A stretch of DNA of 64,000 nucleotides from JACKIC01 sp964392305 (GCA_964392305.1 CAYMPV010000031.1:13247-77246); one strand, 5' to 3'; positions 33,718 through 43,187 are shown, counted from the first letter of the stretch. The notes: generated from the sequence alone by a model not told the origin. A program made the numbers and translations.

Positions 33718-35571
33718 ATGCCAGCGTCTGGGCAGACCGCCGACAACGACCACCGTCAGGCCGCTGGCGCCAACGCGCGCCTGCAGGAAGTCCTGTGTGC
33801 CGATGTGCGCAGGACGCGGGCTTGCGCCGTCGCTTTCGTCCTGGCAGTTGCCGCCTTCGTCTTCGGGCTGAGTCCGTGGTGGCTCGTGGTCGCTTCGCTG
33901 GCGACCGTCTGCGTCATCTGGTGGTCCAGGCGCCGCTTCGCGAACGCCGCGTTCGCGGAGGTCGAGGCGCTCGAGTCCGAGCGGGTCGCGGCCGTGTTCG
34001 CGGCGACTTCGAAGGCGCAGTTCCTGGCGAACATGAGCCATGAGATCCGCACGCCGATGAACGGCGTGCTCGGCATGGCCGAGTTGCTGGTGCGCACGCC
34101 GCTCGACGGTGAGCAGGCGCAGATGGCGTCGACGATCCAGGCATCGGCCGAGGCCCTGCTGTCGGTGCTCAACGACATCCTCGACTACAGCAAGATCGAG
34201 GCCGGCAAACTGCAGCTCGAGAACGTCGGTTTCGACATCTGGCAGCTCGTCGACGATTGCGCCGGTCTGTTGAACGCCGCCGCCGCCCAGAAGGGTGTGG
34301 AGATGTTGACCTTCACCGATCCGCGACTCGCGCGCCAGCTGGTCGGGGACGTCGCCAGACTGCGGCAGATCGTGCTCAACTTCCTCGGCAACGCCGTCAA
34401 GTTCACGCTCGAAGGTGAGGTGCTGTTGTCGGTGGATCTGGTCGCCGAAGACGAGCGGTCGCAGACGGTGCGCATCGCGGTGCGCGACACCGGCGTGGGC
34501 ATCTCGCAGCAGACCCTCGAACACCTGTTCCAGCCGTTCGCGCAGGCGGACGCGACCACCACGCGGCGGTTCGGGGGGACCGGTCTGGGGCTGGCCATCT
34601 GCCGCCGCCTCACCGAACTGATGGGCGGCAAGATCCTGGTCGAGAGCAGCGTCGGCGTCGGCTCCGAGTTCGGGCTGGTGCTGGTGCTGGCGAAGGGAGA
34701 ACCGCAAGCAGAAGCCGCGGCGGCCGGCGCCGTCGACTTCGGCGGGCACGCGGTGCTCATCGTCGACGACAACGAGACCAACCGGCAGCTGATGCAGATG
34801 CAGCTCGCGCCGGTGCCGATCGGACTGGACGTCGCCGACAACGCCGTCAGTGCGATCCAGACGTTGCGGCTCGCGGCGGCGCGGGGGCGGCCGTTCACGA
34901 TGGCGATCCTCGACATGGCGATGCCGGGCATCGACGGCATGCAGCTTGCCGAAGCGATCCGCAACGACGCCGCGATCCCGCGGTTGTCGATCGCGATCGC
35001 GAGTTCGCTCGGCCTGTGCCCGAGCGCCCAGGAGATCGAGCGCGTCGACGTCTTCCGCTGGCTCAACAAGCCGCTGTCGGCGGGGCGATTGTTGCAGGTG
35101 ATCGCCGACATGGCGCGCCTGCAACGGTCCGCGCAGCGGCGCGGCGGCGAGGGCGTCGATGACGCCGGCAGCGGCGGACCGGCAGGCACCGTGGTCGGCA
35201 TGAGGGTGCTCGTCGCCGAGGACAACGAGATCAACCGCCGCGTGCTGGCGGGCATGCTGCGGCGCTTGGGCTGTGAGGTGGTGTTTGCGGTCAACGGGCT
35301 CGAGGTCGTCGAGTTCGCGGCGCGCGAGAACTACGACGTCGTGTTGATGGACTGTCAGATGCCCGAGCTGGACGGTTTCGGGGCGACCCAGCAGATCCGG
35401 GCGCAGGGCGGCGAGATGCCGATCGTGGCGCTGACGGCCAACGTGTTGCAGAGCGATCGCGACGCCTGCATGGCATCGGGCATGGACGACTTCTTGGGCA
35501 AACCGGTCAAGCTCGATGTGCTGCGCGCGACCCTGTCGCGCTGGCGCAAGGGCCGCGCCATCGGGGTCTGA
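33718..35571 (+). CDS. Hybrid sensor histidine kinase with two receiver domains
   Basis: A 617-residue protein. Two close membrane segments (about 36-68) with almost no outer loop, then HisKA with FLANMSHEIRTPMNG (phosphorylated His108), an HATPase domain (DTGVGIS; FGGTGLGLAICRRL), a first receiver (LIVDDNETNRQL, ILDMAMPG) and a second receiver (VLVAEDNEINRR, VLMDCQMPELDG, phospho-acceptor Asp). The lack of a large sensor domain suggests sensing within or near the membrane. No separate response regulator gene adjoins it. Confidence 0.92.
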   Translation: MPASGQTADNDHRQAAGANARLQEVLCADVRRTRACAVAFVLAVAAFVFGLSPWWLVVASLATVCVIWWSRRRFANAAFAEVEALESERVAAVFAATSKAQFLANMSHEIRTPMNGVLGMAELLVRTPLDGEQAQMASTIQASAEALLSVLNDILDYSKIEAGKLQLENVGFDIWQLVDDCAGLLNAAAAQKGVEMLTFTDPRLARQLVGDVARLRQIVLNFLGNAVKFTLEGEVLLSVDLVAEDERSQTVRIAVRDTGVGISQQTLEHLFQPFAQADATTTRRFGGTGLGLAICRRLTELMGGKILVESSVGVGSEFGLVLVLAKGEPQAEAAAAGAVDFGGHAVLIVDDNETNRQLMQMQLAPVPIGLDVADNAVSAIQTLRLAAARGRPFTMAILDMAMPGIDGMQLAEAIRNDAAIPRLSIAIASSLGLCPSAQEIERVDVFRWLNKPLSAGRLLQVIADMARLQRSAQRRGGEGVDDAGSGGPAGTVVGMRVLVAEDNEINRRVLAGMLRRLGCEVVFAVNGLEVVEFAARENYDVVLMDCQMPELDGFGATQQIRAQGGEMPIVALTANVLQSDRDACMASGMDDFLGKPVKLDVLRATLSRWRKGRAIGV

Positions 35572-35591
35572 GTCGGCGACGGGTCGAGTTG

Positions 35592-36098
35592 CTACAGGTC
35601 GTAGAAGCGCAGGTCTTCGCCGGTGACCTGTTTGGTCCACGCGTAGATCTGACCCGCATGTCCTGAGAAGTGCTCGAGCACGTGCAACACCGCCGACAGA
35701 CCCGTCTCGGTGTAGCCCTGGATCTGGCGCGGTTGCAGCAACGCGGCGGCATCGAGCCGGTCGACGACGGCGCAGGCCCGGTCGACGACCTCGCCCAGCC
35801 GGGTGCACAGGGCGGCGCCGTCGTCACCGCCGTCGGCGCGGAACTCCGCGGGACGGTCGCGCGCATCGGTGGCCCCGCCGAGGCCGGCGAGAATCCACTG
35901 CGTCGTGTTGCCGCACAGGTGCAGCAGCAGGTTGCCGACCGAGTTGCAGTTCGGCGCCGGCCGCCGCCAGACCGCGTCCTCACCCAGGCTCGCCACGCAG
36001 CGGCTGATGCGCGGCACGTATTCGCCCTGCAGGCGACGTCGGAACTCCCGCGCGATACCGCGGCTCAGGAGCTCGCCATGATCGTCGGCGTCGGTCAT
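35592..36098 (-). CDS. DinB-family putative metal-dependent protein
   Basis: A 168-residue four-helix protein of the DinB/DUF1572 type. Probable metal-binding histidines are in NLLLHLCGNT, VLHVLEHFSGHAGQ. These proteins include thiol transferases and DNA-damage-induced proteins of unclear function. Seven bases downstream of the DUF2304 gene on the same strand, so probably cotranscribed with it. Confidence 0.82.
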   Translation of the reverse strand: MTDADDHGELLSRGIAREFRRRLQGEYVPRISRCVASLGEDAVWRRPAPNCNSVGNLLLHLCGNTTQWILAGLGGATDARDRPAEFRADGGDDGAALCTRLGEVVDRACAVVDRLDAAALLQPRQIQGYTETGLSAVLHVLEHFSGHAGQIYAWTKQVTGEDLRFYDL

Positions 36099-36105
36099 CC
36101 CGGGC

Positions 36106-36612
36106 TCACGCGACTTCGTCGCGGCTGCTGCGTTGGCCGACCTTCTCGAAGGTCTCGGTCGGCGCTGCGGCGCGGCCGTCGCGCAGCCGCGTGAGTTCCT
36201 GTTCGAGCAGGGCCAGGCGCTGGCCGAGGGTGCGATGACGGTGGGTGAGACGGCTCAGACGCACCGAGAACTGCAGCACCAGCGCCAGCAGGAAGACGAA
36301 GGCGCCGAAGAACAGCGTCGAGACCGTACTCGCGGCGCCGATCCACTGGCTGATCGAGATCAGCACTTCCTGCTTCCAGGCGAGCAGCAGCAGGCACAGG
36401 GCAGTGCCGATCCAGACCCATGAGTACTCCTCGCGCAGTTTGCGGCGCCGCACGAGTTCGACGACGAACACGAGCACGAACGTGGCCAGGCCGACGGCGA
36501 CCAGGCGTTGGCGGTCGTGCAGCGGCTCGAGCTCGAGCGCCGTCTGCGCCGAGACGGCGAACGTCGCCGCAAGTTCGCGCCCGAAGGCGCCGAGCGAGGC
36601 CGTGCCGATCAC
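36106..36612 (-). CDS. DUF2304 membrane protein
   Basis: A 168-residue protein from GTG 36612, which overlaps the glycosyltransferase stop as GTGA. Three membrane segments (RLVAVGLATFVLVFVVELV, YSWVWIGTALCLLLLAW, STLFFGAFVFLLALVLQFS) and a coiled-coil tail (QRLALLEQELTRLRD) fit the DUF2304 family. DUF2304 proteins commonly pair with GT2 polyprenyl-phosphate sugar transferases, exactly as here. Confidence 0.85.
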   Translation of the reverse strand: MIGTASLGAFGRELAATFAVSAQTALELEPLHDRQRLVAVGLATFVLVFVVELVRRRKLREEYSWVWIGTALCLLLLAWKQEVLISISQWIGAASTVSTLFFGAFVFLLALVLQFSVRLSRLTHRHRTLGQRLALLEQELTRLRDGRAAAPTETFEKVGQRSSRDEVA

Positions 36613-37358
36613 GTCGTCCTCGCCACGGTGTCTTGTTGTCGCAGCGGCGACCGACGTCGCACCGGCAGCAGCAACAGGGTCAACAGCATCTTGTAGCCGT
36701 AGTAGGCGATGCGCGCGCCGCGGTGCATCGACAGACCGCCGCGCCGGGGGTGCATGCGCACGGGCACCTCGACGAGATTCATGCCCGAGCGCGCGTGTTC
36801 GATCAGCACGTCGGTGTCGGGGTAGTCCTCCGGGAAACCGTCGCTGACCAGTCGTTCGAGAGCGCGCCCGGACAGCCCCTGGAAGCCGCTGGTGGGATCG
36901 GTGATGCGCGTGCCCGTGAACCTGGTCGCGATCCACGCGAACAGCGCGGTGCCGACGCGGCGCGACAGCGTCGAGACCGGTGGTTCGCCATCCAGGTAAC
37001 GCGAACCGAGCACGACGTCGGCGCCGTTGTCGAGGGCGGCGATCAGGCTCGGCAGCATCGCTGCCTCGTGCTGACCGTCGGCGTCCATCTGCAGCACGCG
37101 CGAGAAGCCGTTGCGCCACGCGTAGCAGTAGCCGGTGTGCAGCGAGACGCCGTAACCGAGGTTGTAGGGGTGGCTCACCACCGTCGCGCCGGCCGCGCGC
37201 GCTTCGTGGGCGGTCGCGTCGTGGCTGCCATCGTCGACCACCACGACCTCGAGGCCGAGCTGCAGTTGCCGATCCAGCTGCAGCGCCTGCCGGACCACGT
37301 CGCCGACGCGGCCGGCTTCACAGTAGGCAGGGATGACGAGGGCGATACGAGAAGGCAC
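36609..37358 (-). CDS. Family 2 glycosyltransferase (polyprenyl-phosphate sugar synthase-like)
   Basis: A 249-residue GT-A enzyme: ALVIPAYCEAG, VVVVDDGSHDAT, QMDADGQH (DxD metal site), DPTSGFQGLSG. It resembles dolichol-phosphate mannose synthase and would transfer a sugar from a nucleotide to a lipid carrier at the inner face of the membrane. The lipid-linked sugar could be used by PMT-like enzymes such as 30411-31808. Starts with GTG 37358; operon with DUF2304 and DinB genes. Confidence 0.9.
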   Translation of the reverse strand: MPSRIALVIPAYCEAGRVGDVVRQALQLDRQLQLGLEVVVVDDGSHDATAHEARAAGATVVSHPYNLGYGVSLHTGYCYAWRNGFSRVLQMDADGQHEAAMLPSLIAALDNGADVVLGSRYLDGEPPVSTLSRRVGTALFAWIATRFTGTRITDPTSGFQGLSGRALERLVSDGFPEDYPDTDVLIEHARSGMNLVEVPVRMHPRRGGLSMHRGARIAYYGYKMLLTLLLLPVRRRSPLRQQDTVARTT

Positions 37359-37474
37359 GGTGATGTGGCGAGAACCGTGGGGCAGGCTACGCCAGGGGTG
37401 GCGGCGAGGGCCAGCGCAAAGTCACGGAGGCGCCCCTGCGTTGGGCTGCGGAGACGTTGCGTCGCCGGATCGGG

Positions 37475-38956
37475 TCAGGGTGGCGTGACCTTCGATACCA
37501 GCTGCACTTCGACCAGATCGACGCGCAGTTCGGTCTGCGGGCCGTCTGCGACCTCGCCGACCACGGTGACGCGCAGTTGCCGTTCGCGGGTGATGTGGCG
37601 CAGGCTGGACGTCCGGAAGGTCATGGTCTGCGCGGTCGTATCGCCCGGCGCGAGTTCGACGGCGGTGTCGAAGCGTTCGTCGACGGGGTTGTAGATCGAC
37701 ATGCGCAGCGCCGTGTCGCCGCCGGTGCGAAGCACCCGCGCGACTGCGCGGATGCGCAGTTCGAGCACGTTCTCGGCGTTCAGCACCGGCAGGTCGAAGC
37801 GCACGTTGATGCCCGCGACCTGGTGGAAGTCGTAGGTCGCGGTGAGCACGCGGAACTCTTCGCCGTCGGCGCTGGCGATGTCGTTGCGGGAACCGAACGC
37901 CGAGGCGCCGGCCGCCAGTTGCAGCTGCGCCTCGGTGGTGTCGAGCAGTTCGGGTGGGTTGGCTGCCGGTGCTGCAGGCAACGCCGGCAGGATGTCGAGA
38001 CCCTCGAGCTGCCAGCGTTCGTCGGGCCACAGCAACGTCGGTTCGCCACTGGCGATCGGCAGGCTGGCGAGGCGCAACGTCGCGCGGCCGACCAGGGGCT
38101 CGGCCAGGCCGAAGAACAGCCGGTCCATGCTCGGCGCGAACCGAGGCAGGTCGATCGAGCCGACGGTCGAGAAGCGCGGCGTGACGATCGTGCTGGCGAT
38201 GTCGACCACACACAAGGTCGTGGTGTTGGCGCCGAGTTGGCGAACGAACACGACCGCGGCGCCGTCAGGTGAGAAGCTCGGCGCGAAGTCGCCGGTGTCC
38301 TGGCCGGTGCCGGGACCGCCGTCGGTCAGCGGCATGACGCCGGTGCCGTTGGCTTCGGCCAGGTAGAGGCGGTGTTTGCCTGACGCGTCCCGGCGTGAGA
38401 ACACGACCCGGTCGGCAGCCCGACTCCAGTCCGGCTGGCCATCGACCTCTCCCGCCGGCGCGGCGAGGAACAGCTGCGCATCACTGCCGTCCGCGTCGAC
38501 GCGCCACAGCGCCGTGGCGCCGTTGCGTTCACTGACGAACAGGATCTGCGCGCCGTCGGGCGACCAACACGGCTGGTGATCGCGGTCGTTGTTCGCGGTC
38601 AGGCGCAGTTCGGCCAGCGAGCCGTCGAGCACCGCCACGTAGAGTTCATCGCTGTCGGGGTCGCCACCGCTGCGTTCGCGCGCGAACACGACCGTGTTGC
38701 CGTCGGGATGCAAGCGGGCGTCGCGTTCGGTGCCGAAGCGGTCGGCGATGCGGCTGGAGCCGAGGTTCTGGGCCGTTCGCAATGCGATCTCGGCAAAGCT
38801 CGACGGGCTGTCGACACGCGCGCGACAGGCGAGCAGTTCCGGCGGCACGTTGTTGTTGCCGATCGGGCTGCTGCCGCCGCCGCCGCCGCAGGCCGCGGGG
38901 ACCACGCCGAGCACGAGCAGGATGCCGCCGTGGCGGATGGAGCTGAGGCAGGACAC
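37475..38956 (-). CDS. Lipoprotein with WD40-like (PD40) beta-propeller
   Basis: A 493-residue protein from GTG 38956. The signal ends with VVPAACGGGGG, a lipobox-like site. Repeats of TolB/PD40 type follow: ARLHPDGNTVVFARE, QPCWSPDGAQILFVSE, QPDWSRAADRVVFSR, APSFSPDGAAVVFVR. The C-terminal 150 residues form a different beta-rich domain. Probably a periplasmic binding or structural protein; the ligand is unknown. It is divergent from queA by 91 bases. Confidence 0.82.
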   Translation of the reverse strand: MSCLSSIRHGGILLVLGVVPAACGGGGGSSPIGNNNVPPELLACRARVDSPSSFAEIALRTAQNLGSSRIADRFGTERDARLHPDGNTVVFARERSGGDPDSDELYVAVLDGSLAELRLTANNDRDHQPCWSPDGAQILFVSERNGATALWRVDADGSDAQLFLAAPAGEVDGQPDWSRAADRVVFSRRDASGKHRLYLAEANGTGVMPLTDGGPGTGQDTGDFAPSFSPDGAAVVFVRQLGANTTTLCVVDIASTIVTPRFSTVGSIDLPRFAPSMDRLFFGLAEPLVGRATLRLASLPIASGEPTLLWPDERWQLEGLDILPALPAAPAANPPELLDTTEAQLQLAAGASAFGSRNDIASADGEEFRVLTATYDFHQVAGINVRFDLPVLNAENVLELRIRAVARVLRTGGDTALRMSIYNPVDERFDTAVELAPGDTTAQTMTFRTSSLRHITRERQLRVTVVGEVADGPQTELRVDLVEVQLVSKVTPP

Positions 38957-39047
38957 GCGGGCATGCTCTCCGGCAGAGGCCGCTGTGGCAATCGGCGCCC
39001 GCAGTTCGCTTGACGGCGCGCCGCACGGCCGCGATCGTCGGCGCGAC

Positions 39048-40085
39048 GTGCTGGTCACCGATTTCGCATTCGAACTGCCCGACGAGCTCATCGCCAAGGC
39101 GCCGGCCGAGCCGCGCGACAGTTCGCGCCTGCTGCACCTCGATCGCACCTCCGGCGCCGTGGCGCACCACCGTTTCACCGATCTGCCCGACTTCTTGCGA
39201 GCCGGTGACCTGCTGGTGCTCAACGACACGCGCGTGCGGCCGTGGCGTCTGCGCGGGCGGCGCGACACGGGCGGGGCGGTCGAATGCCTGCTGCTGGAGG
39301 TGGACGGCGACGTCGCCGAGGGCTTCGTCAAGCCGTCGAAGAAGCTGCGGCCCGGCGATGTCGTGATGATGGAAGAGGGGGCACTCGAGCTGACCCTGCG
39401 CGAGTCGATCGGCGGCGGCCGCTGGCGTTTGCACCTGCGAGCCGCCGACGGCGATGTCGCCGCCACGCTCGAGCGCTGCGGCCGCGCGCCGCTGCCGCCG
39501 TACATCCCGCGTGATGGTCGTGAGGATGTGCAGCAGGATCGTGAGCGTTACCAGACCGTGTTCGCGCGCGCGGAGGGTGCGGTCGCAGCGCCGACCGCGG
39601 GACTGCACTTCACTCCCGAGCTGCTGGCGAAGATCGCGGCCGTCGGTGTGCAGACCGCCTACGTGACGCTGCACGTCGGCGAAGGCACGTTCGCGCCGTT
39701 GCGCACCGAGGTCGTCGAAGAGCACCGTATGCACGAAGAGCGCTTCGATCTGCCGCTCGCCACCGCCGAGGCGGTGTCACGCACCCGCGAACGCGGCGGT
39801 CGTGTCGTGGCCGTCGGCACCACCGCCGCGCGCACGCTCGAGTCGTGCGCGACCGACGACCGGCTGGTCGTCGCCGGTAGCGGCAACACGGCGTTGTTCC
39901 TCTATCCCGGGCGGCCGCTGCGCGTCGTCGACGTGTTGCTCACCAACTTCCATCTGCCGCAGTCGACCTTGCTGATGCTGGTGTCGGCGTTCGCCGGGCG
40001 CGAGGTCGTGCTCAGTGCGTATCGCCAGGCGGTGCGGGAGCGATACCGCTTCTTCTCCTTCGGCGACGCGATGTTGATCACGTGA
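39048..40085 (+). CDS. queA: tRNA preQ1(34) S-adenosylmethionine ribosyltransferase-isomerase
   Basis: A 345-residue QueA: TDFAFELPDELIAKAPAEPRD, LLVLNDTRVRPWRL, PLPPYI, YQTVFARAEGAVAAPTAGLHF, TLHVGEGTF, LTNFHLPQSTLLMLVSAFAG. It transfers the ribose of SAM to preQ1 in tRNA, forming epoxyqueuosine. GTG 39048 gives the family-typical N-terminus. The next enzyme of the pathway, queG, is at 49239-50372 in the same window. Confidence 0.95.
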   Translation: MLVTDFAFELPDELIAKAPAEPRDSSRLLHLDRTSGAVAHHRFTDLPDFLRAGDLLVLNDTRVRPWRLRGRRDTGGAVECLLLEVDGDVAEGFVKPSKKLRPGDVVMMEEGALELTLRESIGGGRWRLHLRAADGDVAATLERCGRAPLPPYIPRDGREDVQQDRERYQTVFARAEGAVAAPTAGLHFTPELLAKIAAVGVQTAYVTLHVGEGTFAPLRTEVVEEHRMHEERFDLPLATAEAVSRTRERGGRVVAVGTTAARTLESCATDDRLVVAGSGNTALFLYPGRPLRVVDVLLTNFHLPQSTLLMLVSAFAGREVVLSAYRQAVRERYRFFSFGDAMLIT

Positions 40086-40103
40086 AGCGTTGGCCTGGGT
40101 CGA

Positions 40104-40715
40104 TCACAGCAACCGTCGCAACCTCGAGGTCGCCACACCCGGATCCTCGGCGCCGAGGATCGCACTGCTGACGGCCACGCGGCGCACGCCGAGTTCACGC
40201 AGGGCCGGCAGGACCTCCGCGTCGATGCCGCCGATCGCGAACATCGGGATCGGGCACGCGGCGACGGCGGCGGCGATCTCGGCTGCGGACTTGCCGACGG
40301 TGTAACCTTTGGTTGTGGTCGGGTAGCAGGGTCCGAAGCCCACGTAGTCGGCGCCGGCCGCGATCGCGGCGGCGATCTGGGCGGGGTCGTGGGTGCTGAC
40401 GCCGAGCCACGATTCGCCCAGCCGCCGTCTGGCTTCGGCCGCCGCCATGTCGTCCTGGCCGACGTGGGCGCCGTTCGCGCCGCAACGAATCGCCAGGTCG
40501 ACGTCGTCGTTGACGAGCACGGGCACCCGTTGTCGGCGGCAGAGCTGCAGGCAGCGGTCGAGCTGTTCGTCGCCGCGCCCCTTGGTCCGCCACTGCACCA
40601 GATCCACCCCAGCACCCAGCGCGGCAGCCAGCGTCGACCAGGGGTCGTGGCGGCAGGCGATGGGGTCGAACAGCAGGCAGAGGTGGCGCTGGGCCAGGGG
40701 CATCGGTGGCAGCAT
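40104..40715 (-). CDS. thiE: Thiamine-phosphate synthase
   Basis: A 203-residue TIM-barrel ThiE: LVQWRTKG (usual VQLRxK), VPVLVNDDVDLAIRCGANGAHVGQDD, STHDPAQIAAAIAAGADYVGFGPCYPT, FAIGGIDAE. It joins the pyrimidine and thiazole phosphates to make thiamine phosphate in the cytoplasm. Convergent with queA, 18 bases apart; no other thi gene is present here. Confidence 0.93.
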   Translation of the reverse strand: MLPPMPLAQRHLCLLFDPIACRHDPWSTLAAALGAGVDLVQWRTKGRGDEQLDRCLQLCRRQRVPVLVNDDVDLAIRCGANGAHVGQDDMAAAEARRRLGESWLGVSTHDPAQIAAAIAAGADYVGFGPCYPTTTKGYTVGKSAAEIAAAVAACPIPMFAIGGIDAEVLPALRELGVRRVAVSSAILGAEDPGVATSRLRRLL

Positions 40716-40768
40716 ATCGGCTCGAAGTGGCGCGCCGCGACCGGGCGGCGTAGCGTCCGTGCCATCGC

Positions 40769-41320
40769 GTGAACGGATTCCTCGTCAACCTGCTGCTGTT
40801 CGTCGGTGGCCAGTTCGCGGCGTGGCACTACCTGCGCACGGGGCGACTCGCCGTGGGGTTCGGCGCCACGGTGTTGCTGTGGGGTCTGCTCGACGCGTGG
40901 TTGGTGGCGCACTACGCCTATCGACTCGATGGACCGCCGTGGTCGTGGCTGCTGGTCGGCTTCCAGGCGACTGCGGTGGCGACGCTGGGCACGCTGGTGT
41001 TCGGGCTGTGGCGACGCCGTTGGTCGAAGACGGCGCGCGAACGCACCCGCTGGTTCGGCCTCGGTCTCGCCGAGTACCTACGCGGTGATCTGCCGGCGGC
41101 GATCGCGACTTTTCGCAAGCTGCTGCGGTGCGATCCGTGGGATGCGGCGGCGTGGCTCGCCCTCGGCAACGTGCTGCGCGGCCAGGGCAACCTGCGCAAG
41201 GCCAGGGCGTGTTACCGCAACGCCCTGCGGGTGGACCGTGACGGTGTCTACCGCGACCATGCGCGCCTGCAGTTGGCCCGTGCTGCCGAGCCGTCGACCG
41301 GTCGAGCCTCGGCCGGTTGA
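40769..41320 (+). CDS. Membrane protein with short TPR region
   Basis: A 183-residue protein. Three membrane segments in the first 90 residues, then two TPR-like repeats (GLAEYLRGDLPAAIATFRKLLRCDP, AWLALGNVLRGQGNLRKARACYRNALRVD) facing the cytoplasm or periplasm. Start is GTG 40769. Role unknown, possibly a scaffold. It is divergent from thiE. Confidence 0.72.
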   Translation: MNGFLVNLLLFVGGQFAAWHYLRTGRLAVGFGATVLLWGLLDAWLVAHYAYRLDGPPWSWLLVGFQATAVATLGTLVFGLWRRRWSKTARERTRWFGLGLAEYLRGDLPAAIATFRKLLRCDPWDAAAWLALGNVLRGQGNLRKARACYRNALRVDRDGVYRDHARLQLARAAEPSTGRASAG

Positions 41321-41429
41321 CCGGTCGTTTGCCGATGCCAATCTCCTTCCCTCGAGATCCCGTGGGCGACGACGCGGGTGAGACGTTGCTGCGACCTCCC
41401 CGAGACATTCCGTCCGCGCCACCGCAAAC

Positions 41430-43085
41430 ATGATCCCTCCGCAACCCACCTCCGCGTTGCTCACGTTCGTTGCCAGCAGCGCCCTCGCCTTCGCCCAGGC
41501 CGGTCTGCCGTCCGTTCCTGTGCCCCCGCAGAACCCGATCACTCCGGCGAAGACGATCCTCGGCAAGCTGCTGTTCTGGGAAGAGCAGATGTCGACCAAC
41601 AATCGCGTCGCCTGCGGCACCTGCCACACCTTCGCGGCCGGCGGCGGTGATCTGCGTCGCGCGGTCCATCCCGGCGCAGACGGGCTGGTCCCATCGCCGG
41701 ACGACACCTTCGGCTCGCCTGGCATCGTGCGCAGCGATGCCAACAACCGGTACCTGCCGGATGCCGAGTTCGGGCTCGATGCGCAGGTCACGCGCCGCGC
41801 TTCGCCGAGTTTCCTGATGGCGGCGTGGTTCCCGGAGCTGTTCTGGGACGGTCGCGCCAGCGGCGCCTTCGTCGATCCCGACACCAACCAGGTCGTGATC
41901 CCGGTTGGTGGAGCGCTCGAGAGCCAGTCGCTGGCGCCACTGGTGGCCGGGGACGAGATGGCCCACGACGCGCGCACCTTCGCTCAGGCGACCAGCAAAC
42001 TCGGCATCGTCGTGCCGATGGCGCTGGCCACCAACCTGCCGCCCGACATGGCAACGGCGATTGCCGGCGGCGAGACCTACGCGGACCTGTTCGCGGCGGC
42101 GTTCGGCACCCCGGACATCACAGTCCGGCGCATCGCCTTCGCGCTCGCGACCTACCAACGCACCCTGGTCGCCGATCAGACGCCGTGGGACCGTTTCCAG
42201 CTCGGACAGCAGAACGCGCTGACGGCGCAGCAGGTCATGGGCATGAACGTGTTCAACGGACCTGGCCGCTGCAACCTGTGCCACACCCCAGGCCTGTTCA
42301 GCGATCGCCAGTTCCACAATCTGGGGCTGCGGCCGATCGCCGAGGACAACGGCCGCCAGGCGGTCACCAGCAACTTCAACGATCGCGGCAGGTTCAAGAC
42401 CCCGAGCCTGCGCAACGTCGGCCTGCGCCGCAGCTACATGCACACCGGTCAGTTCACCTCGGTGCCGCAGGTGTTCACCTTCTACCTCAACGGTGGTGGC
42501 CCGAACCTGGCCAACAAGGACCCGCTGCTGTTGCCGCTGAACGGCCCGCCGCCGCAAGGCGTGCCGCCGCAGGCTGCCAATGCGCTGATCGACTTCGTCA
42601 GCAACGCGCTGACCGATCCGCGCGTCGCGGCGGGGCAGTTCCCGTTCGATCGGCCGGTGCTGGCCGGTGATCGCATGCCGGCGAATGGCTTTCTCTACGG
42701 CAGCGGTTCGGTGGGCAGCGGCAACCGCTTGCCACAGATCCTCGCCGAGGTGCCGGCCAACATCGGCAACGGCGACTTCAAACTCGGCGTCGGTCAGGCG
42801 CGCGGCGGTGCTCTGGCGACTCTCGCCGTGTCGCTGTTCCCGGCCGCGACCACGCTGCAGGGCGTGAACGTGCACGTCGACGTGTCCGTCAGCCCGGCGT
42901 TGTTCTGGACCACGCTCGGCGGTGTCGCAGGCGTTCCCGCACAGGGTTTCGGCACCGTGCAGTTCGCCCTGCCGCCCGAGCCGCTGCTGCGCGGCATCAC
43001 GCTCTACGCGCAGTGGTTCGTGTGGGACGCTGGGGTGCCGGTCGGACTGGCCAGCAGTCGCGCTGCCGAAGTGCGCCTGTTCTGA
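41430..43085 (+). CDS. Dihaem cytochrome c peroxidase/MauG-family protein
   Basis: A 551-residue exported protein. Two haem sites, CGTCH (about residue 63) and CNLCH (about 290), with family blocks LGKLLFWEEQMS, MAAWFPELFWDGRA, DRQFHNLGL, FKTPSLRNVGLRRSYMHTGQF. The family uses two haems c for peroxide reduction or for oxidation of a bound substrate. After about residue 425 a C-terminal beta-rich module of about 110 residues follows, resembling domains attached to many planctomycete secreted proteins. Convergent with the big secreted protein gene, with a strong hairpin between. Confidence 0.9.
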   Translation: MIPPQPTSALLTFVASSALAFAQAGLPSVPVPPQNPITPAKTILGKLLFWEEQMSTNNRVACGTCHTFAAGGGDLRRAVHPGADGLVPSPDDTFGSPGIVRSDANNRYLPDAEFGLDAQVTRRASPSFLMAAWFPELFWDGRASGAFVDPDTNQVVIPVGGALESQSLAPLVAGDEMAHDARTFAQATSKLGIVVPMALATNLPPDMATAIAGGETYADLFAAAFGTPDITVRRIAFALATYQRTLVADQTPWDRFQLGQQNALTAQQVMGMNVFNGPGRCNLCHTPGLFSDRQFHNLGLRPIAEDNGRQAVTSNFNDRGRFKTPSLRNVGLRRSYMHTGQFTSVPQVFTFYLNGGGPNLANKDPLLLPLNGPPPQGVPPQAANALIDFVSNALTDPRVAAGQFPFDRPVLAGDRMPANGFLYGSGSVGSGNRLPQILAEVPANIGNGDFKLGVGQARGGALATLAVSLFPAATTLQGVNVHVDVSVSPALFWTTLGGVAGVPAQGFGTVQFALPPEPLLRGITLYAQWFVWDAGVPVGLASSRAAEVRLF

Positions 43086-43123
43086 CACGGGGTTCCTCGG
43101 CACGCATGCGCGTGTCGTACGAC

Positions 43124-43169
43124 GAAACGCGACCGGCGCGGCGAGTGATCGCCGCGCCGGTCGCGTTTC
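43124..43169. terminator. Perfect 21-bp inverted repeat, bidirectional terminator
   Basis: GAAACGCGACCGGCGCGGCGA (43124-43144, 21 bases by position) pairs perfectly with 43149-43169 around the loop GTGA. It lies between convergent genes ending at 43085 and 43188, and the stem base is A/T-rich (AAA/TTT), so it can stop transcription from both sides. Confidence 0.88.
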
Positions 43170-43187
43170 ACAACGGATCGCAGGCGA

